From: Tatlockia sp.
GTDB taxonomy: Bacteria; Cyanobacteriota; Cyanobacteriia; Cyanobacteriales; Chroococcidiopsidaceae
Reading direction: 5' to 3'
DNA: 9,815 nt
Assembly (NCBI GenBank): GCA_013698215.1
Contig: JACCVJ010000271.1
Span: forward strand, 1-9,815
A model generated the notes under the pieces. That model did not search any database, was not told where the DNA came from, and saw nothing but the letters and a program-made list of their open reading frames with translations. Both the position numbers and the translations under genes were made by a program. Every line of letters starts with the position of its first letter. The first letter of the stretch is position 1. Of the stretch, positions 1-5,858 are shown piece by piece.

Positions 1-15
1 ATTAGTTTAATGATA

Positions 16-40
16 GGTACAAACTTGAATAGCCTGTACC
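16..40 (-). terminator. Weak hairpin downstream of the M48 protease gene
   Basis: GGTACA (16-21) and TGTACC (35-40) are perfect inverted arms of 6 bp around a 13-nt loop, just past the stop of the minus-strand protease gene. Read on the minus strand, the stem is followed by an AT-rich stretch without a clean run of T, so this is at best a weak terminator or a processing hairpin. The window ends too soon to see what lies beyond. Confidence 0.25.
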
Positions 41-53
41 CATAGCAATTACC

Positions 54-890
54 TTAGCTTAGAGAGCGTATTTGAGACTTGTAAGCATTGCTATCTAAGC
101 CATTACCTACATTTGACCTCTGCGGATCGATCGCGCGTTCTAGGGCTACAATGCGATCGCCTGTTGCTGGGTGGGTACTTAAAAAAGTAGGAGTTGAGCG
201 AGACTTTAGCAGCTTTTTCATAAACGAAACCATCCCAGACTCAGCATAACCCGCCCGTCTCAAATTTCTTAAACCGATTTGATCGGCTTCTAATTCATCT
301 TTACGACTATTAGGACGACGCAACGCCAAATCTACCCCAATTTGCACCGCCGCGTTGCGCTCTAAACCCGCAGCTTGTGAAACCCCTTGAGCGAGGGCGC
401 TTTCCCGCATTTGCTCTACCAAATGCTTCCCGGTAATATGCCCGATTTCGTGCGCCATAACGCTAGCAAGTTCCGCCTCATTATCAGCTAGTTTAAGCAA
501 ACCCGTATTGACATAAACAAAACCTCCCGCCGTTGCAAAGGCATTAACGCCTTTATCATCAACTACTTGGAAAGTATAAGGCAGATTCGGGCGATCGCTT
601 GTGGCGGCTAATTGTCTGCCAATTTGCTGTACATAGGAATTTATATCTTGATTGCGATAGATTCGTACCTCGCGCTTTATCTGCTGATCGATTTGCTTGC
701 CAATTTCTACTTCTTGGCGATCGGAAATATTCGACAATTGAATTATCTGCACGCCTTGGCGGAGCAAATCAAATACAGAAATTGCTTGAGATGGCATTGA
801 ACTTACAGTAATACCAAGCGCCACAAATATTGACAACACTGGGTAAAACCAACGCCGCCCACGACCAGGTAAAGAAAAAAGCTTCAACAT
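54..890 (-). CDS. M48 family metalloprotease, exported (BepA/Oma1-like peptidase domain)
   Basis: A 278-residue zinc metallopeptidase, probably acting on misfolded or membrane-associated proteins in the periplasm. Residues 13-36 form a basic-then-hydrophobic export segment ending in a signal-peptidase-like site (Ser-Gln-Ala, 34-36). The zinc motif HEIGH is at 147-151. The third ligand is expected at Glu199 in Glu-Leu-Glu-Ala-Asp, and the usual STHPATGDR segment follows at 238-246. All active-site elements are present and the length is normal for small cyanobacterial M48 proteins without TPR repeats. The ATG start is chosen because it precedes the signal sequence directly; no clear Shine-Dalgarno is visible. 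The gene is divergent from the DUF4330 gene. The natural substrate cannot be told from the sequence. The family call is secure; the periplasmic role is inferred from BepA-type relatives. Confidence 0.93.
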   Translation of the reverse strand: MLKLFSLPGRGRRWFYPVLSIFVALGITVSSMPSQAISVFDLLRQGVQIIQLSNISDRQEVEIGKQIDQQIKREVRIYRNQDINSYVQQIGRQLAATSDRPNLPYTFQVVDDKGVNAFATAGGFVYVNTGLLKLADNEAELASVMAHEIGHITGKHLVEQMRESALAQGVSQAAGLERNAAVQIGVDLALRRPNSRKDELEADQIGLRNLRRAGYAESGMVSFMKKLLKSRSTPTFLSTHPATGDRIVALERAIDPQRSNVGNGLDSNAYKSQIRSLS

Positions 891-918
891 ACGGCAGTAA
901 TTAGGAAAAGATGACTTA

Positions 919-946
919 TCTATAATTAGACGGTTTGACCGGGCAA
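919..946 (-). promoter_or_regulatory. Candidate sigma-70-type promoter for the M48 protease gene
   Basis: On the minus strand, TTGCCC (941-946) and TATAGA (919-924) are separated by 16 bp, each matching four of six consensus positions. A start near 912 would give a leader of about 20-25 nt. A small palindrome, AATTG-TTG-CAATT (945-957), touches the -35 box and could be an operator. Support is motif-based only. Confidence 0.3.
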
Positions 947-1061
947 TTGTTGCAATTAATTAGTAAAGTCTCCACCTTTAACCGCCGTTTTTCCCCTTGT
1001 CCTAGCTATGATAAGCTGACACCAGATTAGATCGTTGTTGCTGTTATCTAAAAAAATTTAT

Positions 1062-1598
1062 ATGGCTATTTTAGATTCTCAAGGTCGTTTATTCGGCAAA
1101 ATAAATTTGCTCGATTTGGGGGCTGTTTTAGTAATTGTCCTAGTTGTCATCGGCATTTTCTTCTATCCTGGCACTTCTGATTCCGTTGCTCAAAATAATG
1201 AGGCGACTAAACCCGTCGAAGTCGATTTAGTGGTACGCGGATTGAACGTCAAAGATCCCCAACAACTATTTTCTAAAGGATTTACCAAAGGCGGCAAAAC
1301 AAACATTGTCATCCGCAATCAACCGCACGGAAGCCTTGAGATTAAATCTGTGCAGCAGTTGCCTAGAACCATATTAGTAGCTCAACCTGATGGTTCTTTA
1401 AAAGAGTACACCGACCCCCGACCAAACCAGTTTAGTACCGATATGCTTTTAACTTTAGTCGGCAAGGCAACAATTAGACCCGATGGCGCTGTAATTAGCA
1501 ACAGCAAATTAAAAATTGGTAATCCCATTGAACTTGAAGGCTTTAATTACAACTTCAATGCCACAGTGATTGATGTCCGCGTCAATGACAGCAAATAA
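1062..1598 (+). CDS. DUF4330 domain-containing membrane-anchored protein
   Basis: A 178-residue protein with an N-terminal cytoplasmic stub (MAILDSQGRLFGKINLLD), one transmembrane helix at about residues 17-35, and a soluble, beta-rich extracytoplasmic part of about 140 residues. This arrangement and the opening 'DSQGRLFGKINLLDLG' fit the DUF4330 family common in cyanobacteria, whose function is not established. I prefer the ATG at 1062. The frame can be opened from TTG at 1035, but that adds nine residues before the conserved start of the family. No Shine-Dalgarno precedes either start. A TATGAT box at 1007-1012 is a possible -10 element without a matching -35. The stop lies 5 bp from the stop of the convergent hydrolase gene, so no terminator fits between them. 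Confidence 0.82.
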   Translation: MAILDSQGRLFGKINLLDLGAVLVIVLVVIGIFFYPGTSDSVAQNNEATKPVEVDLVVRGLNVKDPQQLFSKGFTKGGKTNIVIRNQPHGSLEIKSVQQLPRTILVAQPDGSLKEYTDPRPNQFSTDMLLTLVGKATIRPDGAVISNSKLKIGNPIELEGFNYNFNATVIDVRVNDSK

Positions 1599-1603
1599 CT
1601 TGT

Positions 1604-2488
1604 CTACGCTAATAAAGGTAAAAACTGTCGGATTAAGCCAATAGTAACGGCGGGTAATTCTAGCTGTGGTGTTAGTCCTACATCTTCTAATTGCTGAAAG
1701 ACTTTAATTGCTTGGGGATTAATCGCCGCAAGGCGCTGACCTATTTCTGGACCTGTAAATTGAGACTTTTGTCCCCAAATAATTGCTGTCGGCGTGGTTA
1801 GCTGCCCAATATAAGTAGATAAATCGAAACACAGGTCGCCGCGCACAAATGATAGCGCGGCGAATTCAGCATTGGGTTGTTTAGCAGATTCTAAGTAAGC
1901 ATCGACAATTTCCTCGCAAATTCGGCTAGGACGGGCAAATTGTCGTTGTTCTAAAAAGCTGCGAATGCCGTTAGCTGTTGCTAATCCCGTGCTGTAAAGT
2001 ATCCGGTCAAGAATGGGCGTACTAATCAATTGAGCAAAGAAACTTCTTGAATAATCAGCGCCAAAATCCGACAGTCCCGCCGGGGTAGTAAGAATTAGCG
2101 ACTTAAATAACTCAGGACGAGCGATCGCAAGTCTAATTATAAAGGCTGCCGTCAACGATGAAGCAACAACCGTTACCGGAATGCTGGAAATTTGGGTCAA
2201 AAATTCGCCAATAGTAGTTAAATAATCTTCAATTTGATAATTTCGCTCTATATGCTCCGATTCTCCCCACCCAATCAAATCTGGGGCAATGATTTTATAC
2301 TCGCTGGCAAAGGCTGGGTATACTTTAGACCACTCGTAGGCCGAAGAACCACCACCAAAGCCATGCAAAAATACTAAAGTTTCTGCTTGAGCAAGATCGC
2401 TCCAAGGTACTCCACTATTGGTGTAATATACCATTCTGCCTAAAGAAGTTAGTACAGACTTTTGTTCAAATCCAAGCGGCTGAAACAT
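1604..2488 (-). CDS. Alpha/beta-hydrolase-fold protein with degenerate catalytic triad
   Basis: A 294-residue protein with the full alpha/beta-hydrolase layout. The oxyanion-hole motif HGFGGG is at 42-47, followed by the PDLIGWGES strand-turn (69-77). The nucleophile elbow at 109-113 reads Ala-Ser-Ser-Leu-Thr instead of Gly-X-Ser-X-Gly, so the serine (Ser111) is kept but both glycines are gone. The strand that normally ends in WGxxD reads Trp-Gly-Gln-Lys-Ser (238-242), and the segment that normally carries the catalytic GH reads Val-Gly-Leu-Thr-Pro (270-274). Acid and histidine therefore appear to be lost, which suggests a non-catalytic or altered enzyme. The fold and length are intact, with no frameshift. 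A good Shine-Dalgarno (AAGGTGG, minus strand, 2493-2499) supports the start. It sits 24 bp downstream of the lipoprotein gene, probably in one transcript. Substrate or partner unknown. Confidence 0.85.
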   Translation of the reverse strand: MFQPLGFEQKSVLTSLGRMVYYTNSGVPWSDLAQAETLVFLHGFGGGSSAYEWSKVYPAFASEYKIIAPDLIGWGESEHIERNYQIEDYLTTIGEFLTQISSIPVTVVASSLTAAFIIRLAIARPELFKSLILTTPAGLSDFGADYSRSFFAQLISTPILDRILYSTGLATANGIRSFLEQRQFARPSRICEEIVDAYLESAKQPNAEFAALSFVRGDLCFDLSTYIGQLTTPTAIIWGQKSQFTGPEIGQRLAAINPQAIKVFQQLEDVGLTPQLELPAVTIGLIRQFLPLLA

Positions 2489-2512
2489 TGACCCACCTTA
2501 ATATTAAACGAC

Positions 2513-3031
2513 TTAATCAGAGCTTAATTGAGCTTTTTCTACCGTGTTATCGTTCACCCCTAAAGTTAGTTGTAAAGGTGCTTTTTGAGGATAAGCTTTA
2601 ACTACTTGGCGGTAAACTTGGTAATTTGCAGGCAATGTTTGCACTGTGGTTCCTGCGGTATAACTTAGTTGATAATCTACCGATTTAATCAGTTGCGGAC
2701 TACCAGGTTTTTGAGCGGGTTTTTGCCGTTGTTCAATTTCGTCTACCGTTGGTCTTGGCGGTAAAGCCGCCCACCACAAACCTTTGTCGTCGGGGCCTGT
2801 CACGGCATTTTCTGGCTTGATGCCATTACGATTGACTAAAGACGTTGAAGCAAAAGTTTCATAGTAAGTTAAATTATCGTTACTTTGGTTGACAAAATAC
2901 TCAACTTGCCAAGTATAAGTAGTCTGCGCTGTGGCTGCGTATTCGGTAATCGTTACGGTAGAACAACTATTAAGGAAAATTGTACTTAATAAAAAGATTA
3001 ATTTGCCCCTAGTGGCGATCGCGTAAATCAT
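2513..3031 (-). CDS. Probable lipoprotein of unknown function
   Basis: A 172-residue protein I cannot assign to a named family. It begins with a short signal sequence (Arg8-Lys10, then a hydrophobic stretch 11-20) leading to Leu-Asn-Ser-Cys at 20-23. This resembles a lipobox, although Asn at -2 is unusual, so lipidation at Cys23 is likely but not certain. The mature part is polar, with a proline-rich middle (about residues 88-113, including ALPPRPTVDEIEQRQKP). It shows no repeats or further membrane segments. It is the upstream member of a likely two-gene operon with the degenerate hydrolase (24-bp gap), and it is divergent from the polysaccharide deacetylase across only 55 bp. An envelope location is inferred; the function is not. 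Confidence 0.7.
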   Translation of the reverse strand: MIYAIATRGKLIFLLSTIFLNSCSTVTITEYAATAQTTYTWQVEYFVNQSNDNLTYYETFASTSLVNRNGIKPENAVTGPDDKGLWWAALPPRPTVDEIEQRQKPAQKPGSPQLIKSVDYQLSYTAGTTVQTLPANYQVYRQVVKAYPQKAPLQLTLGVNDNTVEKAQLSSD

Positions 3032-3086
3032 TTAATAATTGCTAAAGTTAGGACTTGCCATCAATTTCCGCCTGTAAAAATATCAA

Positions 3087-3773
3087 ATGCAACTGGCTCC
3101 ATTTTTTCCCGTTCTCTACCGCATTTTACAGCCTACTTTTCCTAATTGTCTGTGGTCAGGCAATGCTCATACTAAAGAAATTGCTTTAACCTTTGACGAT
3201 GGCCCTCATCCAGTTTACACTCCCCAACTGCTCAAAGTTTTAGACTACTACTCCATCGGGGCGAGTTTTTTTTGGTTGGGTGCTTGCGTCCATCGCTACC
3301 CCACCGTTGCTAAATCGGTGTACGACTTCGGACACTGGATTGGGTTACATGGCTACGATCATCGCTCTTTTCCCCTTCTTTCTACCTCTCAATTGCAACA
3401 AAGCTTAGAATCAACTCAAAGCGCAATTTCTACAGCTTGCGGTATAAATGGGGCAAATCTCCGCGATGTTCGCCCTCCTAATGGGTTATTTACTCCCCAA
3501 ACTTTAGAATTATTAACTAAGTGGCAATACCGCTCCGTAATGTGGAGTGTAGTTCCTGAAGATTGGGTACGACCAGGAATTAATCTTGTCGTGCAGCGCG
3601 TGTTAGAACAAGTGCAAAATGGCTCGACAATTGTTTTACATGATGGGGCGTGTGGCGGTTCTGAGGTTGCCGAAACTACCCAAATTTTGATTCCCGAACT
3701 TTTGCGGCGCGGCTATAAGTTTGTTAATATTGATAGCTTTTGGCACGATCGCACCAGCTATTTAAAACCGTAA
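3087..3773 (+). CDS. Polysaccharide deacetylase family protein (NodB homology domain)
   Basis: A 228-residue protein that is almost entirely one NodB domain. Carbohydrate-esterase-4 members remove N- or O-acetyl groups from envelope or exopolysaccharide sugars using a metal ion. The motifs are in order: TFDDGPHP at 35-42 (catalytic and metal Asp37/Asp38), His88-Gly-Tyr-Asp-His92 (metal HxxxH), RPPNG at 129-133 (usually RPPYG), DWVRPG at 159-164, and IVLHDG at 182-187 (His185). All catalytic residues are present, so it should be active. There is no signal peptide or transmembrane helix, which leaves the compartment open; a cytoplasmic or non-classically exported enzyme is possible. It may instead act on a small amino sugar or a precursor. 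ATG at 3087 fits the expected start of the domain; no clear Shine-Dalgarno is visible. It does not form an operon with the next gene, sigA. Confidence 0.9.
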   Translation: MQLAPFFPVLYRILQPTFPNCLWSGNAHTKEIALTFDDGPHPVYTPQLLKVLDYYSIGASFFWLGACVHRYPTVAKSVYDFGHWIGLHGYDHRSFPLLSTSQLQQSLESTQSAISTACGINGANLRDVRPPNGLFTPQTLELLTKWQYRSVMWSVVPEDWVRPGINLVVQRVLEQVQNGSTIVLHDGACGGSEVAETTQILIPELLRRGYKFVNIDSFWHDRTSYLKP

Positions 3774-3811
3774 TAATTTGTTATATGCATCCAAACTGAC
3801 AAATTATTTTT
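3772..3811 (+). terminator. AT-rich candidate terminator of the deacetylase gene
   Basis: Nine-base perfect inverted arms (AATAATTTG at 3772-3780, CAAATTATT at 3800-3808) start inside the stop codon and enclose a 19-nt loop. The right arm runs into a short T tract (to 3811). The stem has only one G-C pair, so termination would be weak. Confidence 0.35.
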
Positions 3812-3852
3812 GTCCTATGTGTAATTACAGATATTTATTCACTACAATAGCG

Positions 3853-3882
3853 AGAGAACTTCTGCGATTTGTCAAGTTCTCT
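3853..3882 (+). repeat. Perfect 9-bp inverted repeat upstream of sigA
   Basis: AGAGAACTT (3853-3861) and AAGTTCTCT (3874-3882) are exact reverse complements around a 12-nt loop. No T tract follows, so it is not a standard terminator. A TACAAT hexamer ends 4 bp before the left arm. If that is a -10 box, the hairpin would form at the very 5' end of the transcript; otherwise the palindrome could be an operator. Confidence 0.6.
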
Positions 3883-3925
3883 GAGGTTGAAATTTGAGCA
3901 ATCGTCAGTTAACTTAGACAAAGAC

Positions 3926-4271
3926 AAGCAAGTTTAAGTTTAGGTTAATCTAAAATTAGTGTTAAGGAGCTATAGTGCAGAACCTCTGACTTTGAATTTG
4001 AGGGAATTTACACTCGCGTTTCCAACACTTTTTACTCATAGCAAATTATCCGAAACTCAATTAAGGTAGAAAACATCAAGCCTGATGACTGAAAACCTCT
4101 ATGCCTAAGCAAACAATAAATGCTAACTATTCCACTCAAAAACCGGGAATTGATGGCAATTAAGCTAAGCAAGTTTAAAATATTAAACAAGTATGAGAGC
4201 AGTTAAAACATTCGGAGCCATTAATTTAATTGCCTCCGGGTATTACATTGCCCTCAAAAAAACAAGTTTAA
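3926..4271 (+). repeat. Dispersed direct repeat of CAAGTTTAA (three copies)
   Basis: CAAGTTTAA occurs exactly at 3929-3937, 4170-4178 and 4263-4271. The first two copies extend to the same 12-mer, AAGCAAGTTTAA (3926-3937 and 4167-4178). Spacing is irregular (241 and 93 bp). Three exact copies of a 9-mer in under 350 bp of non-coding sequence are more than chance would easily give, so it may be a binding site or a relic of local duplication. Confidence 0.5.
4213..4238 (+). repeat. Imperfect hairpin in the sigA leader
   Basis: CGGAG (4213-4217) pairs with CTCCG (4234-4238). Inside it, ATTAA (4220-4224) pairs with TTAAT (4226-4230), with a C-C mismatch and a bulge between. Two further U-G pairs can close the base. 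No T tract follows, so it is a structural element rather than a terminator. Confidence 0.4.
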
Positions 4272-4363
4272 CTAAGGACTGTTGTAGATTTTACAATCGA
4301 AACATTAAATGCAGGCAATTTCTGTGAAACAGGCTACAATCGGAGGGGTCTTAGCAACTCCAC

Positions 4364-4402
4364 GCATTAATAGCAGCTATTAATGCCACTATTAAGCATT
4401 AG
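4364..4402 (+). repeat. Strong 10-bp hairpin with an alternative downstream pairing
   Basis: GCATTAATAG (4364-4373) and CTATTAATGC (4377-4386) form a perfect 10-bp stem closed by a 3-nt CAG loop. The right arm can instead pair with GCATTAG (4396-4402) through its bases 4380-4386, giving six Watson-Crick pairs and one wobble around a 9-nt loop. The two folds exclude each other. No T tract follows either. Confidence 0.6.
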
Positions 4403-4444
4403 ATTTATACAAGGATAAAGTCTTGTTTTAGGCAAACAAATAGT

Positions 4445-4452
4445 GCGATCGC
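4445..4452. repeat. HIP1 octamer in the sigA leader
   Basis: GCGATCGC, the highly iterated palindrome of many cyanobacteria. It is one of ten exact copies in the window (also at 153, 591, 2121, 3015, 5254, 7003, 7601, 7940 and 9216). This one and the copy at 7601 are the only intergenic ones; the rest lie in genes. Confidence 0.9.
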
Positions 4453-4516
4453 ATTGATAATTTTTAATATATATGCCTGGTCTATTTGAAGCCCCTGACA
4501 ATACAAGCAATTAAAA

Positions 4517-4553
4517 CTCTTATTAAATAAGCTACTAGCACCGTTAATAAGAG
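4517..4553 (+). repeat. Perfect 10-bp inverted repeat 55 nt upstream of the sigA start
   Basis: CTCTTATTAA (4517-4526) and TTAATAAGAG (4544-4553) are exact reverse complements around a 17-nt loop. The loop itself contains a GCTA-C-TAGC palindrome (4531-4539). It is not followed by a T tract. It lies just upstream of the ribosome-binding region of sigA, where an RNA hairpin could influence mRNA stability or ribosome access. Confidence 0.6.
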
Positions 4554-4608
4554 ACGAAATAAATGTTGATAGATTGATAGTTGACTCAAGGAGCATGAGG
4601 AACGCGGC

Positions 4609-5766
4609 ATGAACCAGGCTAACAACGTACTCGAAACCATTCATCAGCCTGAAATCAAAACCATTAGTCAGCCTGAAAGCACTTTAGGCGTTTTGATTGA
4701 AGAAGAATTTGACCCTTTAGACCTAGACGAACAAGATGAATTGATAGAAACCAAACCTGAAGAAGCAAAAGCTGCGAAAGTTGTCAAGTCTCGTCGTCGG
4801 GCGCAAACTAAAAAGAAGCACTATACAGAAGATTCAATTCGCCTGTATTTGCAAGAAATAGGTAGAATTCGGTTGCTAAGAGCGGATGAGGAAATTGAAC
4901 TAGCTCGGAAAATTGCCGAATTGTTGGAAATGGAGCGGGCCAGAGAAAAGCTCTGCGAACAGTTAGATAGAGATCCCCACGACACAGAATGGGCGGAAGC
5001 TGTAAAGTTACCGATAAATTCCTTTCGTTATCGCCTCCATGTCGGACGACGCGCTAAAGATAAAATGGTGCAGTCGAACTTGCGTTTAGTAGTTTCTATT
5101 GCCAAAAAGTATATGAATCGCGGTCTATCTTTTCAAGACTTGATTCAAGAAGGAAGTTTAGGACTAATTCGGGCGGCGGAAAAGTTTGACCACGAAAAGG
5201 GTTATAAGTTTTCAACTTACGCTACATGGTGGATTCGTCAAGCAATTACGCGGGCGATCGCTGACCAATCAAGGACAATTCGTTTACCCGTCCACCTTTA
5301 CGAAACTATTTCCCGGATTAAAAAGACGACCAAGCTGCTCTCTCAGGAAATGGGACGCAAGCCAACCGAAGAAGAAATTGCAACTCGCATGGAAATGACG
5401 ATTGAGAAGCTGCGATTTATTGCTAAATCTGCTCAATTGCCAATTTCTCTAGAAACTCCCATTGGTAAAGAAGAAGATTCTCGCCTAGGAGACTTTATTG
5501 AGTCGGATGGAGAAACACCAGAAGATCAAGTTTCTAAAAATCTGTTGCGCGAAGATTTAGAGAAAGTTTTAGATGGTCTTAGCCCCCGCGAACGCGATGT
5601 ATTGCGCCTGCGTTATGGCTTAGATGACGGTCGGATGAAGACGTTGGAAGAAATTGGACAGATATTTAACGTTACGCGCGAACGTATCCGGCAAATTGAA
5701 GCTAAAGCTTTACGCAAATTACGCCATCCAAATCGTAATAGTGTTTTAAAAGAATATATCCGGTAA
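4609..5766 (+). CDS. sigA: Principal RNA polymerase sigma factor SigA (RpoD1, group 1 sigma-70)
   Basis: A 385-residue primary sigma factor that directs core RNA polymerase to housekeeping promoters. The N-terminal 70 residues are acidic then basic and lack a recognisable region 1.1, as in other cyanobacterial SigA proteins. Region 1.2 starts at about residue 73 (TEDSIRLYLQEIGR). Region 2 is at about 151-225, with the -10-reading and melting helix YKFSTYATWWIRQAITRAI at 199-217. Region 3 is at about 228-290. Region 4 is at about 324-375, with the -35-reading helix-turn-helix TLEEIGQIFNVTRERIRQIE at 345-364. All regions are complete, and the full-length region 2 and 4 sequences match group 1 rather than stress sigma factors. 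ATG at 4609 has GAGG 8 nt upstream (4597-4600) and AAGGAG further up (4588-4593). It is monocistronic, with a structured leader and a strong terminator. Confidence 0.95.
   Translation: MNQANNVLETIHQPEIKTISQPESTLGVLIEEEFDPLDLDEQDELIETKPEEAKAAKVVKSRRRAQTKKKHYTEDSIRLYLQEIGRIRLLRADEEIELARKIAELLEMERAREKLCEQLDRDPHDTEWAEAVKLPINSFRYRLHVGRRAKDKMVQSNLRLVVSIAKKYMNRGLSFQDLIQEGSLGLIRAAEKFDHEKGYKFSTYATWWIRQAITRAIADQSRTIRLPVHLYETISRIKKTTKLLSQEMGRKPTEEEIATRMEMTIEKLRFIAKSAQLPISLETPIGKEEDSRLGDFIESDGETPEDQVSKNLLREDLEKVLDGLSPRERDVLRLRYGLDDGRMKTLEEIGQIFNVTRERIRQIEAKALRKLRHPNRNSVLKEYIR
4634..4681 (+). repeat. 24-bp tandem duplication in the sigA 5' coding region
   Basis: Bases 4634-4657 and 4658-4681 are head-to-tail copies identical at 21 of 24 positions. 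They encode two related eight-residue units, Thr-Ile-His-Gln-Pro-Glu-Ile-Lys and Thr-Ile-Ser-Gln-Pro-Glu-Ser-Thr, in the variable N-terminal extension before region 1.2. The length is a multiple of three, so the frame is kept. Confidence 0.7.
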
Positions 5767-5790
5767 AGTAGCTTAGTTTTTGATTCGCTC

Positions 5791-5823
5791 AAACGCTGAT
5801 GGCTACAGCTATTGGCGTTTTTT
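5791..5823 (+). terminator. Intrinsic terminator of sigA
   Basis: A 13-bp stem (5791-5803 with 5808-5820, three G-U pairs) closed by a TACA loop runs directly into TTTTTT (5818-5823). It begins 25 nt after the sigA stop. A long stem, short loop and T tract make this a strong rho-independent terminator candidate on the plus strand. Confidence 0.85.
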
Positions 5824-5831
5824 GTGCCTAA

Positions 5832-5858
5832 TGTAGAGTTGCATGCAACGTCTCTACA
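5832..5858. repeat. Degenerate copy of an interspersed palindromic repeat
   Basis: Outer arms TGTAGAG (5832-5838) and CTCTACA (5852-5858) flank a perfect core, TTGCATGCAA (5839-5848). The right side has an extra CGT (5849-5851) with no partner on the left. From memory, palindromes of the form TAGAGACG-TTGCATGCAA-CGTCTCTA are scattered through intergenic DNA of many cyanobacteria; this looks like one with three bases lost from the left half. It sits between two terminators, a typical place for such repeats. Confidence 0.6.

Larger units (their letters stand above)
3774..4608 (+). other. 835-bp region without a convincing gene: probable promoter region and structured leader of sigA
   Basis: No ORF with good initiation signals fills this stretch. 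The longest plus-strand small ORF is 4193-4327 (44 codons, no Shine-Dalgarno). Cyanobacterial principal sigma genes are known to be transcribed from more than one start, with long leaders in some species. The region holds -10-like hexamers without good -35 boxes: TACAAT (3843-3848), TATAGT (3971-3976) and TACAAT (4335-4340). It also holds inverted repeats at 3853-3882, 4213-4238, 4364-4402 and 4517-4553, a motif repeated three times between 3926 and 4271, and a HIP1 octamer at 4445. I infer that most of it is transcribed as a 5' leader; the start site cannot be placed from sequence. Confidence 0.55.

Noticed and set aside
1035..1061. TTG start extending the DUF4330 protein by nine residues
   Set aside because: The family-like sequence begins at the ATG at 1062, and no ribosome-binding site supports the TTG.
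4085..4163. Two short overlapping plus-strand frames (7 and 20 codons) in the sigA leader
   Set aside because: Neither has a Shine-Dalgarno or recognisable sequence. Frames this short are expected by chance.
4290..4305. HLR1-like sequence in the sigA leader (TTTACAAT followed by a partial second unit)
   Set aside because: The first unit fits, but the second has two mismatches and sits one base away instead of two, so it does not meet the consensus.
4405..4644. Minus-strand ORF of 79 codons antisense to the sigA leader and start
   Set aside because: It overlaps the sigA start and ribosome-binding site and has no visible initiation signal or recognisable domain. It is most simply a chance frame in AT-rich DNA.
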